Part shown: one piece after another, positions 10,397 to 18,196 of the stretch
Numbering within the stretch: the first letter of the stretch is position 1
Layout of the letters: the number at the start of each line of letters is the position of its first letter
NCBI RefSeq assembly: GCF_029323795.1
Contig: NZ_CP119758.1
Span: forward strand, 1,612,001-1,676,000
Direction: 5' to 3'
Source: Zobellia alginiliquefaciens
GTDB taxonomy: Bacteria > Bacteroidota > Bacteroidia > Flavobacteriales > Flavobacteriaceae
DNA length: 64,000 nt
Notes under the pieces: generated by a model
The model's input: the letters and a program-made list of their open reading frames with translations, nothing else
What the model was told of the DNA's origin: nothing
Database searches by the model: none
Made by a program: the position numbers and the translations under genes

Positions 10397-10415
10397 AAGT
10401 GTTTCAAAAACACTT
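10397..10415. promoter_or_regulatory. Perfect inverted repeat upstream of araB, candidate AraR operator
   Basis: AAGTGTTT (10397-10404), 3-base spacer, AAACACTT (10408-10415). It lies between the stop of the NUDIX regulator gene (10421) and the araB start (10322). No T-run follows on either strand, so a terminator is less likely than a protein-binding site. A related copy (14 of 19 positions identical, AAGTGT-N7-ACATTT) lies upstream of the regulator gene itself at 11156-11174. Known AraR regulators of Bacteroidota bind palindromes in front of arabinose genes; assignment here is inference. Confidence 0.55.
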
Positions 10416-10420
10416 ATTGA

Positions 10421-11098
10421 CTAAATTGTAAAGTTTTTTGTTTTGTTATACTTTTTTTCGTCAAATCGATATAAAAACGCTCCCTTTTTAGACTCGGACA
10501 TATCCTTTTCGTTCAACTTTATTAAAAAATCCATTGTAGCCAGTTTCTTTCTGAAATTTCTTTTATCCATTTCCTCTTGAAAAATACCCTCATACAGCTT
10601 TTGCAATTGCGGTAAAGTGAATTTTTCAGGAAGCAAGTTAAATACGATTGGAAACGTACGTACTCTTCTCTGCAGACGCCGAATGGCAGACTCTACCATT
10701 TCTTTGTGATCAAAGATTAAATCAGGAAGCTCATCTATAGGAAACCACTTAGCACGGAATTCCTCAATTAACTCTTCATTGTACTTTTTCTTAAGAATCA
10801 AAGCACTGTACGTAGTAGATACTACGCGTTCATAGGGGTCACGATGAGCCTGGCCGAAAGTTCTGACCTGCTCCATATATACATCTTCCAAACCCGAAAG
10901 GTCTTTTAGCACTCTATTTGCAGCGTCATCTAAATCTTCATGATTACCAACAAACCCGCCCATAAGTGACCATCTGTCCTTTTCTGGCTCAAAGCCCCTA
11001 TGTACCAAAAGTACTTCGAGCCTATTATCATTAAATCCGAAAATGATACAATCTACCGCAAGAGTAATTTGCTGTATATCCTTATATGTTCTGTCCAT
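10421..11098 (-). CDS. araR: NUDIX-domain transcriptional regulator, AraR-type
   Basis: Likely repressor of the arabinose genes, of the NrtR/AraR type known in Bacteroidota in which a NUDIX fold serves as ligand sensor. 225 residues: NUDIX domain about 1-140 (LAVDCIIFGFNDNRLEVLLVHRG, then WSLMGGFVGNHEDLDDAANRVLKDLSG as the degenerate Nudix box, about 42-70), followed by a winged helix-turn-helix about 145-225 (FNLLPEKFTLPQLQKLYEGIFQEEMDKRNFRKKLATMDFL). In the Nudix box the catalytic REUxEE glutamates are replaced (RVLKDL), so pyrophosphohydrolase activity is unlikely and a sensor role is favoured. Placed 98 bp ahead of araB in the same direction. Candidate operators on both sides of the gene fit autoregulation and control of araB. 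Confidence 0.88.
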   Translation of the reverse strand: MDRTYKDIQQITLAVDCIIFGFNDNRLEVLLVHRGFEPEKDRWSLMGGFVGNHEDLDDAANRVLKDLSGLEDVYMEQVRTFGQAHRDPYERVVSTTYSALILKKKYNEELIEEFRAKWFPIDELPDLIFDHKEMVESAIRRLQRRVRTFPIVFNLLPEKFTLPQLQKLYEGIFQEEMDKRNFRKKLATMDFLIKLNEKDMSESKKGAFLYRFDEKKYNKTKNFTI

Positions 11099-11129
11099 CT
11101 TAAATTAAAACTATAGTTAACGGTTTTCT

Positions 11130-11137
11130 CAAAAATA
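11130..11137 (-). promoter_or_regulatory. Candidate -7 box for the NUDIX regulator gene
   Basis: Minus-strand TATTTTTG matches the Bacteroidota -7 consensus TAnnTTTG, 31 bp upstream of the ATG at 11098. No TTG is found at the expected -33 distance. The candidate operator 11156-11174 would cover the -33 area. Confidence 0.4.
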
Positions 11138-11155
11138 CGCAAAGAATCCGGTTAT

Positions 11156-11174
11156 AAGTGTATGAGTAACATTT
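11156..11174. promoter_or_regulatory. Second candidate AraR operator, upstream of the regulator gene
   Basis: AAGTGT-N7-ACATTT, differing by one base in its half-sites from the AAGTGT-N7-ACACTT element at 10397-10415. It lies about 58 bp upstream of the regulator start, upstream of the candidate -7 box, a position suited to autoregulation. The resemblance is short and could be fortuitous. Confidence 0.35.
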
Positions 11175-11484
11175 TCAAATATTTATAATGAGAACTATAC
11201 TTCCTCCACATCTAAAATAAAACAAAAACTCACAAATTATTAACCACTGAAAGTCAATATTTTACATGTTTAAGGAATTTACACCTGAAATTGATAAAAA
11301 GAGGTATTAACCATCGGTATTTCGGCAAAACAGCCTACCAAAAATTATCTCCTACGAAATTTTCGATATAAGCCCTGATTTTATCCATCAAACACGGAAA
11401 ACCGATTTTAAAAACCTGTTTTATTGGGGTATCTTGTGCCCCCAAAACTAATACCAAATTCGATTACAAATCAAACCTAACCAT

Positions 11485-12483
11485 ATGATTACAGAGAGAA
11501 AAAAAATTCTCGTCACCGGTGTTGCCGGTTTTTTAGGCTCTAACTATTTGACCAAATGTTTAAAAGAAGGGCATGAAGTTGTAGGCCTGGATAATTTATC
11601 CATGGGGATGCTCGAAAACATTCAGGACAACCTTAACAACAAAAACTTTACCTTCGTTAAAGGCGATGTTTTAGATACAAATCTAATTAACAACCTAGAT
11701 GATGACTTTGATGTTATTGTGCACTTGGCCGCTTTTAAGATACCAAGATATGGTAACGCAGTAGATACATTAAAAATAAACTCCAAAGGAAGCGAAAACA
11801 TGTTGGAGCTTGCTAAAAAACTCAAATGTAAATTTGTTTTAGCTTCTACTTCCGATGTCTATGGCATGAGCCCTGATATTCCTTTTAAGGAAGATGGGAA
11901 TTGCCTTATTGGAGACTCAAAAGTACCACGTTGGGCTTATGCCGTTTCAAAACTTTTTGATGAACATTTAGCATTGGCTTACATGGAAGACTATGATTTT
12001 CCGGTTGTCATTTTAAGGTTCTTTGGATCGTACGGTCCCAACCAAAACCTATCTTGGTGGGGAGGCCCACAATCCGTTTTCATAGACTGTATTTTAAACA
12101 ACAAGGAGATACCTATTCATGGAGATGGACTTCAGACACGGACCTTCACGTTCGTTGAAGACACCGTAGCCGGTATTTATGCCGCTACAATGAAGCCAGA
12201 AGCAAACGGTGAAATATTCAACATTGGTGCTAACGAAGAAATTACTATTCTTGAGCTCGCCAATATGCTAAAGAGAATATCTGACGAACCAACCACTTCC
12301 GAAGTAAAGTTGATTCCGTATAACGAAATATCAGCTGGCAGAAAATATCAAGATGTAATGAGACGTGTACCGGACAATACAAAAGCTGAGCGAATACTAG
12401 GTATAAAAGCCCAGACTTCCTTGGAAGAAGGTCTACGCATTACTTTTAATTGGCAGAAAAGTGTTTCTTTGCAAAAAGTATAG
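11485..12483 (+). CDS. NAD-dependent epimerase/dehydratase (SDR family, nucleotide-sugar)
   Basis: Extended short-chain dehydrogenase acting on nucleotide sugars, probably supplying a precursor for the polysaccharide made by this locus. 332 residues. Rossmann motif GVAGFLG at 12-18, DNLSMG at about 37 (NAD ribose binding), HLAAFK at about 87, catalytic Ser/Tyr/Lys with YAVSK at 152-156, RFFGSYGPNQ at about 178, and HGDGLQTRTFTFVEDTV (about 211-227), a pattern typical of UDP-glucose 4-epimerases, UDP-glucuronate decarboxylases and related enzymes. Exact reaction cannot be assigned. First gene of the plus block; the FAD oxidoreductase starts 5 bp after its stop. Confidence 0.88.
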   Translation: MITERKKILVTGVAGFLGSNYLTKCLKEGHEVVGLDNLSMGMLENIQDNLNNKNFTFVKGDVLDTNLINNLDDDFDVIVHLAAFKIPRYGNAVDTLKINSKGSENMLELAKKLKCKFVLASTSDVYGMSPDIPFKEDGNCLIGDSKVPRWAYAVSKLFDEHLALAYMEDYDFPVVILRFFGSYGPNQNLSWWGGPQSVFIDCILNNKEIPIHGDGLQTRTFTFVEDTVAGIYAATMKPEANGEIFNIGANEEITILELANMLKRISDEPTTSEVKLIPYNEISAGRKYQDVMRRVPDNTKAERILGIKAQTSLEEGLRITFNWQKSVSLQKV

Positions 12484-12488
12484 TTTAT

Positions 12489-13823
12489 ATGAAAATAGCA
12501 ATCGTTGGAGGAGGTTTAATGGGTCTTGTTTTAGCTCAAAGAATAACCGCCTCAACCAAAGCAACAGTTAAAGTAATAGAACAGGATGCTCTACCCGGCG
12601 GGCTCTCTACATATCACAATTACGGTGATTTTACATGGGACAAATATTACCATGCCATAACACCCACCGATACAGACCTTATTGACTTTCTAAACGAGAT
12701 AGGCCTAGGAGACCAAATACAATGGCGCCGTTCACTTACAGGTTTTTATGAAAACAAAAAGTTCCACTCTGTAAGTAGTTCTTTTGAGTTTTTACTTTTC
12801 CCCCTTCTTGGCCCCATAGACAAAATGAGGTTAGCCTACACCATATTAAAGGGTGCTAGAACAGATGATTGGAAATCACTTGAAAAAATTCACGTTACAG
12901 ATTGGCTAATCAAACTTGGTGGTAAAAAAACATACGATAAGTTTTGGGCTCCAATGTTACACGCCAAATTAGGGGAAAATCACAAAAGGGTTTCTGCCGT
13001 ATTTATTTGGACCTATATCAAGCGCCTTTTCAAGGCACGTAGCTCGGCTGCCAAAAAAGAACATATGGCTTACGTTAACGGCGGTTACAAGACTATTTTT
13101 GACCGTCTTGAAGAAAATCTGACCCAAGCTGGCTCAAATATGTTACTGAATAGCCAAGTAGAACATATTGCAGAAAATGCTGAGGGAGGAATCAATGTTA
13201 CCTATAACGGAAATACAGAACATTTTGATAAGGTGGTTTTCACCTCTCCGTTAAATGTGATGGAAAAAGTAACCTCACCCGAGCTCTATGATATTTCAAA
13301 AAGCAGCAAGCCTATTGATTATCTTGGCGCAATTTGTCTTATCCTAATTACAAAAAAGCCAATAACACCGTTTTACGTTCTGAATATAGGCGACAATGAT
13401 ACTCCCTTTACTGGCGTAATTGGCATGAGTTCTCTTGTAGATCTTGAAGAAACGGCCAACCAACACATTACGTATTTTCCAAAATACATTAGTCATGACG
13501 GTGAGCTTTGGTCAAAAACAGACGAAGAAATCACAGCTACTTTCTTAGAAGGTGTCAAATACCTTTACCCTGATTTTGATGAAGCCGATATAATTTCATC
13601 TCATGTGCATAGAGCGTTCAAAGTTCAACCTATGCAAGTACTTAATTATTCTGAAATTGTACCTAAAGTAAAAACACCTCATCCTGATTTTTACGTTTTG
13701 AACACTTCCCAATTTGTAAGTGAATCGGTTAACAATAACTCGGTAGTCACCCATGTGGACAAGTTCATGAAGGGTTTTGAAAAAGAAATTAAGTCCGCTT
13801 CAGAGAAAAACGTGGTCAAATAG
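12489..13823 (+). CDS. FAD-dependent oxidoreductase (amine-oxidase/protoporphyrinogen-oxidase-like) of polysaccharide locus
   Basis: 444 residues from the ATG at 12489, which starts directly with the dinucleotide-binding segment MKIAIVGGGLMGLVLAQRIT (GxGxxG) followed by the acidic residue and the GGLSTY loop that binds FAD. An in-frame upstream start at 12450 would overlap the epimerase gene and add 13 unrelated residues, so it was not used. The family (NAD(P)-binding Rossmann/amino-oxidase, UDP-galactopyranose mutase-like) often occurs in polysaccharide clusters, where the actual reaction is seldom known. C-terminal FYVLNTSQFVSESVNNNSVV carries the usual FAD-contact region. Spaced 5 bp from the epimerase and 1 bp from the deacetylase gene, so these three form one transcript. 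Confidence 0.85.
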   Translation: MKIAIVGGGLMGLVLAQRITASTKATVKVIEQDALPGGLSTYHNYGDFTWDKYYHAITPTDTDLIDFLNEIGLGDQIQWRRSLTGFYENKKFHSVSSSFEFLLFPLLGPIDKMRLAYTILKGARTDDWKSLEKIHVTDWLIKLGGKKTYDKFWAPMLHAKLGENHKRVSAVFIWTYIKRLFKARSSAAKKEHMAYVNGGYKTIFDRLEENLTQAGSNMLLNSQVEHIAENAEGGINVTYNGNTEHFDKVVFTSPLNVMEKVTSPELYDISKSSKPIDYLGAICLILITKKPITPFYVLNIGDNDTPFTGVIGMSSLVDLEETANQHITYFPKYISHDGELWSKTDEEITATFLEGVKYLYPDFDEADIISSHVHRAFKVQPMQVLNYSEIVPKVKTPHPDFYVLNTSQFVSESVNNNSVVTHVDKFMKGFEKEIKSASEKNVVK

Positions 13824-13824
13824 C

Positions 13825-14793
13825 ATGAGTAAGCCTTTTTTGAGTCTTTCGTTAGACATGGACAACCAATGGTCGTACATGAAAATACATGGAGAAGAGG
13901 GATGGGAAACCTACCCCTCTTATCTAGATATTTTTGTTCCCCATGTTCTAAAAGTTTTGGATGAACTGAATCTAAAAATTACTTTTTTTATCGTTGGCCA
14001 AGATGCGGCTTTTGAGAAAAACCATAAATACTTAAGGGATATTGCCGATGCAGGTCATGACATTGGGAACCACTCTTTCGTACATGAAACATGGCTGCAC
14101 CTCTATTCACGAGAAGAAATGGAGAAAGAAATTGATACAGCTCATGATATTATCGAAAAAGTGACTGGCAAGGCTCCAAATGGATTTAGAGGCCCTGGGT
14201 TTAGCTGGAGTGCAACTTTACTTGAAGTTCTTGCTGACAAAGGGTATGTTTATGATGCATCTACCCTTCCTACAGTAATAGGCCCATTAGCGAGACTATA
14301 TTACTTTAGCACCTCCAACCTTTCTAAAGAAGAAAAGGAAGACCGCAAAGAGATTTTTGGTAAGTTTTCCGATGGATTCAAAAAGCTGAAGCCTTATTTC
14401 TGGAAAACCAAAAAGAACCAAAAGTTGTTAGAATTGCCGGTAACTACGATGCCTATATTCAGAATACCCTTTCACCTCAGCTACCTTATTTACATAAGCA
14501 ACATCTCAATCCATTTGATGATGTTGTATCTCAATATTGCAATTTTTCTTTGTAAAATAACGAAGACTCAACCTAGCTTTTTATTACACCCTTTAGATTT
14601 AATTGGTGGCGACCAGATAACCAGTCTTGCATTTTTTCCAGGAATGAATGTCTCAAGCGAACGAAAAGTGTTCCTATTCAAAAAAGTGATGAAAAAATTA
14701 GGTAAGCATTTTACCTTAACGGATATGAACGGGCATGTGGAAAACATTATTCAAAAAGGAAATCTCAAAATTATGGATGTACCTAACGGTTAG
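13825..14793 (+). CDS. Polysaccharide deacetylase family protein (CE4-like)
   Basis: NodB-homology deacetylase, expected to remove N- or O-acetyl groups from a glycan or glycolipid intermediate. 322 residues from the ATG at 13825, two bases after the stop of the preceding gene; a 16-residue longer version starting inside that gene is less likely. Motifs: SLSLDMDNQW (catalytic and metal aspartates, D11/D13), FFIVGQDA (about 59), HDIGNHSFVHETW (metal histidines, about 85-97), FRGPGFSWS (about 127), and LPVTTMPIF, LHPLD near the C-terminus. No signal peptide is apparent; a hydrophobic stretch lies around 215-245 (LSYLIYISNISIHLMMLYLNI). Part of the plus block of the polysaccharide locus. Confidence 0.88.
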   Translation: MSKPFLSLSLDMDNQWSYMKIHGEEGWETYPSYLDIFVPHVLKVLDELNLKITFFIVGQDAAFEKNHKYLRDIADAGHDIGNHSFVHETWLHLYSREEMEKEIDTAHDIIEKVTGKAPNGFRGPGFSWSATLLEVLADKGYVYDASTLPTVIGPLARLYYFSTSNLSKEEKEDRKEIFGKFSDGFKKLKPYFWKTKKNQKLLELPVTTMPIFRIPFHLSYLIYISNISIHLMMLYLNIAIFLCKITKTQPSFLLHPLDLIGGDQITSLAFFPGMNVSSERKVFLFKKVMKKLGKHFTLTDMNGHVENIIQKGNLKIMDVPNG

Positions 14794-14928
14794 TCCTTCC
14801 TACCAGACTGGAGTGGTACAAAAACCTAAATCTTTATTTTAAAACATATTGAAGACGTAGCCATAACACTTCGTCCTAACTTAAACTCGGTTTAACTCTA
14901 TTAATGTTCAAACCGTATTTTAATTTTA

Positions 14929-14936
14929 TAATTTTG
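14929..14936 (+). promoter_or_regulatory. Candidate -7 box upstream of the GT2 gene
   Basis: TAATTTTG fits TAnnTTTG and lies 130 bp before the GT2 start, in a 272-bp gap (14794-15065) that otherwise holds nothing recognised. The -33 position reads TTC instead of TTG. It suggests a separate promoter for the two downstream genes. Confidence 0.35.
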
Positions 14937-15065
14937 AAAAATCGAACTTTTTATATCACAAAAAATTAGGTATAATAAGTTGATACAAATACCTATTTGG
15001 CTGGGCATATTAACGATTGCCTATCTTCATTCTAAACATCTATCATTACCAAACCTCCTGAAAAA

Positions 15066-16130
15066 ATGATACAGACAACCAATAAGAACGGTAGAACAAA
15101 GCCCTTAGTATCCATAGTTTTACCTGCCTTTAATGAAGAAGCCATAATTGAAAAGAATGTCTCCCTTCTATATGATTATTTTTCCAAACTCGCTGATTTA
15201 TATTCTTGGGAAGTACTTATAATAAACGATGGTAGCACGGACAACACAAAAGCTATTGCTGATTCACTTGCGAATTCTATTGATAATCTAAGAGCTTATC
15301 ATCATATCGTGAACAGAAATTTAGGTACAGCGCTAAGGACGGGTTTTCAACACAGTAAAGGAGATTACGTAATTGTATTAGATATTGACCTAAGCTATTC
15401 TCCCGACCACATTGAAAAGCTTTTGTCCGAAATAGAGACTACACAAGCTGATGTGGTTATAGCCTCCCCCTACATGAAAGGTGGAAAAAATACCGCAGTC
15501 CCCGGTTTAAGGTTATTATTGAGTAAAACCGTAAACTTTATGATGCGAAAAGCCTCTAGGCTGAACATCTATACTTTTACAGGCATGGTGCGTGCATATA
15601 ATGGGGAATTTATTCGATCACTAAATACAAAATCCAGTACTTTTGACATTAATACCGAGATTTTATTGAAAGCCTATATTTTAAGAGCCAGAGTTATAGA
15701 AATACCAGCACATCTAGATTGGTCCGAACAACAAAAGCTTGGCAAGACACGCACCTCAAGTTTACGCATTGTTATGGGCATATTTAATGGGTTGGCCAAT
15801 AGCTTTATGTTCAGACCGTATATGTTCTTTTGGATTTTTGGGCTCCTTATTTTTCTACCCTCCTTTTACATGATTTTGTGGATTATGATTGACGCGATTC
15901 AATATTACCCCATGACGATGGAGACTGCTAATGGTTTCGGACATAGATTTGCACTAGCCATATCTAAAGTATTTGCCGAACGCCCCTATTCTTTTATTGT
16001 TGGCGGTACCGCTATGATAATCTCCATTCAATTATTAAGTTTGGGGTTTATTTCGCTGCAAAAGAAACGGTATTTTGATGAATTGTTTCATCTAAACTCT
16101 GAGATACTTAAAAAAACTAAAAAAATATAG
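15066..16130 (+). CDS. Family 2 glycosyltransferase, polyprenyl-phosphate sugar synthase type
   Basis: Membrane-associated GT-A enzyme that probably makes a polyprenyl-phosphate-linked sugar for the GT-C enzyme that follows. 354 residues: catalytic domain about 10-245 with VSIVLPAFNEEAIIEKNV, VLIINDGSTDNT, LGTALRTGFQHSKGDYVIVLDIDLSYSP (DxD-like), followed by two transmembrane helices about 252-275 and 308-335 (FFWIFGLLIFLPSFYMILWIM; YSFIVGGTAMIISIQLLSLGFI). This layout matches DPM1/GtrB-like enzymes. The next gene starts 13 bp downstream. Confidence 0.9.
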   Translation: MIQTTNKNGRTKPLVSIVLPAFNEEAIIEKNVSLLYDYFSKLADLYSWEVLIINDGSTDNTKAIADSLANSIDNLRAYHHIVNRNLGTALRTGFQHSKGDYVIVLDIDLSYSPDHIEKLLSEIETTQADVVIASPYMKGGKNTAVPGLRLLLSKTVNFMMRKASRLNIYTFTGMVRAYNGEFIRSLNTKSSTFDINTEILLKAYILRARVIEIPAHLDWSEQQKLGKTRTSSLRIVMGIFNGLANSFMFRPYMFFWIFGLLIFLPSFYMILWIMIDAIQYYPMTMETANGFGHRFALAISKVFAERPYSFIVGGTAMIISIQLLSLGFISLQKKRYFDELFHLNSEILKKTKKI

Positions 16131-16143
16131 CCCCCCATATTCT

Positions 16144-17421
16144 ATGCTTAAAATATTGTTCCCCAAAAATATAATTCAACTACTTCCTTTGTTAGGAGTC
16201 TATATTATAGTGGTTCTTTTATTTTCTAACAATGATTTTTTTGGTGACGAAAGTAGACATTACCATTATGCCCAAAACATTACTAAAGGGTTCTATGAGA
16301 GTTCCGACAATCCCAGTTTTAGAAATGGACCAGGTTACCCTATGATTCTTGCTCCATTCATTGCAATTGGCACGGACCTTATTTTACCAAAACTTTTAAA
16401 CGCACTCTTACTCTTTTTGGCTCTGGTCTATTTTAAAAAAACGATAGACCTTTTTACCAAAAACAAGCTTGCTCTCCTTTTTGTATATATGCTTGGGCTT
16501 TATCCCCCAATTATACGATATACCCCTTTATTGTACTCAGAACCTTTAACTTATTTGACTTTTTGCGGAATGGCCTATCATTACTGTAAGGCTACACTTG
16601 TAAAACATTATGATTGGAAAGACATACTCATAGCCGCAGCATATCTAGGTCTGTTGGTGCTCACTAAAATAATCTACCTTCAAGTTATCTTGGCAAGTCT
16701 TTTCTTTTTAGGAATTATTTCTATTTGGAAACGAAACAATGAGGTTAAAATATCACTTTTGGTTCTGGGGTGTGGTTTTTTATTCATAACCCCCTATTTG
16801 TTCTATGCTTACACTCTAACAGGAAAACCCCTCTATGTGGGCACCGGTGGTGGAGAGATTCTTTATCACAGATCTACTCCATTTGAAAACGAATTTGGCA
16901 GCTGGTTCTCTAGAGAAGATATACTTAACGGGCAGAACCCAGACTACATACCTTCCTCTGGCGTTTACGAAGATTTAACTGAGCTCTCTAAAAACCACCG
17001 CGAATTTTATATGTCAATCGAAAATATGAGTCATATTGAAAGAGATAGTGTTTTTAAAGCTGCCGCTATTAGAAACATGAAGGAACATCCGGTTAAATAT
17101 CTAAAAAACACTCTTACAAATATTGGACGGTTTGCATTTCACTACCCCTTTTCCTATAGAGCACAGAGCATTAACACTTTTGGTTTTATGCTTCCAAATG
17201 CAGTTTTAACTTTTTTATGGATCCTCAGCATATATCCATTTTTTATAACTAGAAAAACATTTCCTTTCGCAATTCAATCATTGATGGTTTTTAGCCTGAT
17301 TTATGCCGGCGGAATCATTTTGCTAGATGCAAGAGGGCGACATGCCCTTATAATGGCACCAACGCTAATTTTGTTTTTCAGTTATATATACATGAATATT
17401 ATAAAAATAAAAGTAAATTAA
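16144..17421 (+). CDS. GT-C type membrane glycosyltransferase (ArnT/PMT-like)
   Basis: 425-residue polytopic membrane protein with about 10 hydrophobic helices. After the first helix (LLPLLGVYIIVVLLF) the loop carries GDESRHYHYA, the acidic DE pair typical of GT39/GT83-like enzymes that take sugar from a polyprenyl-phosphate donor. RNGPGYPMILAPFIA is also typical of this fold. Pairing with the GT2 gene suggests it transfers that lipid-linked sugar onto the polysaccharide or an acceptor on the periplasmic face. Acceptor and donor are unknown. Last gene of the plus block; it converges on the minus block 59 bp away. Confidence 0.75.
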   Translation: MLKILFPKNIIQLLPLLGVYIIVVLLFSNNDFFGDESRHYHYAQNITKGFYESSDNPSFRNGPGYPMILAPFIAIGTDLILPKLLNALLLFLALVYFKKTIDLFTKNKLALLFVYMLGLYPPIIRYTPLLYSEPLTYLTFCGMAYHYCKATLVKHYDWKDILIAAAYLGLLVLTKIIYLQVILASLFFLGIISIWKRNNEVKISLLVLGCGFLFITPYLFYAYTLTGKPLYVGTGGGEILYHRSTPFENEFGSWFSREDILNGQNPDYIPSSGVYEDLTELSKNHREFYMSIENMSHIERDSVFKAAAIRNMKEHPVKYLKNTLTNIGRFAFHYPFSYRAQSINTFGFMLPNAVLTFLWILSIYPFFITRKTFPFAIQSLMVFSLIYAGGIILLDARGRHALIMAPTLILFFSYIYMNIIKIKVN

Positions 17422-17479
17422 GCGTCCCCTAGATTATAGTAAGTAAGTTTTGCACTTTGTTCCGTCAAAGCAATGCGCT

Positions 17480-18103
17480 CTAATTTAATTTCAAATCCTT
17501 TTTAAGTAATTCTATTCGTTCCACTCTTTTACTATATACTTCACCATCCCGATTATACCATGGTAACGAACTCTTTTTTAGAACGGCTGGTAAACCAGCT
17601 AGAAGTATATTTGAATCTTCAAAAGACCTATTAACCATTGAACTTGCTGCAACTGATACATTATTTCCCAAAATAATACCCCCCCCCATGATTTGAGCAC
17701 CTGAGGCCAAATATAAACCATTACCTACAACTTTACCCGCCCCACCTATACACGTAGAGGTATGTAACACACAATAATTACCAGCTTGAGTGTCAGAATT
17801 AACCACAATTGTTCCATAGTGAGGGATAAGGAGACCATAACCAAAAGCATTATAGCCAATACTAAAACCAAGTTTCGCACCAAGCCGATTAAACCTTATG
17901 AGATGATAGTAATATGACAAAGTCCCTCTTTTCTTGATATTTACAAAATAAGCCACATAACGCATAGCTTTAAGGTAACTCAGAGTATAGTTAGGACTTA
18001 TTAACTCCTTTAAGCGCTCCTTAACACCCCTTATAGGAGTAACTCCGGCTATAATGCGATCTGCTTTTATATAAAATAAAAGTTCCTTTTTTGATGTAAT
18101 CAT
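17480..18103 (-). CDS. Serine acetyltransferase-like hexapeptide O-acetyltransferase
   Basis: 207-residue left-handed beta-helix acetyltransferase. The N-terminal half is helical; hexapeptide repeats cover about 85-175, including HYGTIVVNSDTQAGNYCVLHTSTCIGG and NVSVAASSMVNRSF, with the catalytic-type histidine pair (IPHYGT and VLHTST). It resembles CysE-family proteins, but its place at the end of the polysaccharide block favours acetylation of a sugar residue over serine metabolism. Last gene of the minus block, 93 bp after the large PKD lipoprotein gene. Confidence 0.82.
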   Translation of the reverse strand: MITSKKELLFYIKADRIIAGVTPIRGVKERLKELISPNYTLSYLKAMRYVAYFVNIKKRGTLSYYYHLIRFNRLGAKLGFSIGYNAFGYGLLIPHYGTIVVNSDTQAGNYCVLHTSTCIGGAGKVVGNGLYLASGAQIMGGGIILGNNVSVAASSMVNRSFEDSNILLAGLPAVLKKSSLPWYNRDGEVYSKRVERIELLKKDLKLN

Positions 18104-18196
18104 TTATAAATTTTGGTTAACTAAAGCTAAAATAACTACGTTCTTTGTGTATACAAAAAACCTACCCTTTCAAATTACCACTTTTAATTTACCGTC

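Larger units (their letters stand above)
11099..11484. other. Divergent intergenic region between ara regulator and polysaccharide locus
   Basis: 386 bp of AT-rich DNA without a convincing gene. It holds the candidate regulator promoter and operator described separately. Near the right end is a small hairpin (TTGGGG 11424-11429, CCCCAA 11440-11445) and a TATCTTGT sequence at 11430 that resembles a -7 box with one changed position, 55 bp before the SDR gene; it may be the start of the plus-strand polysaccharide block. Confidence 0.5.

Noticed and set aside
14980-15069. Short TTG-started ORF overlapping the GT2 start
   Set aside because: About 29 codons with a hydrophobic look and an ATGA overlap, but no support beyond the open frame.
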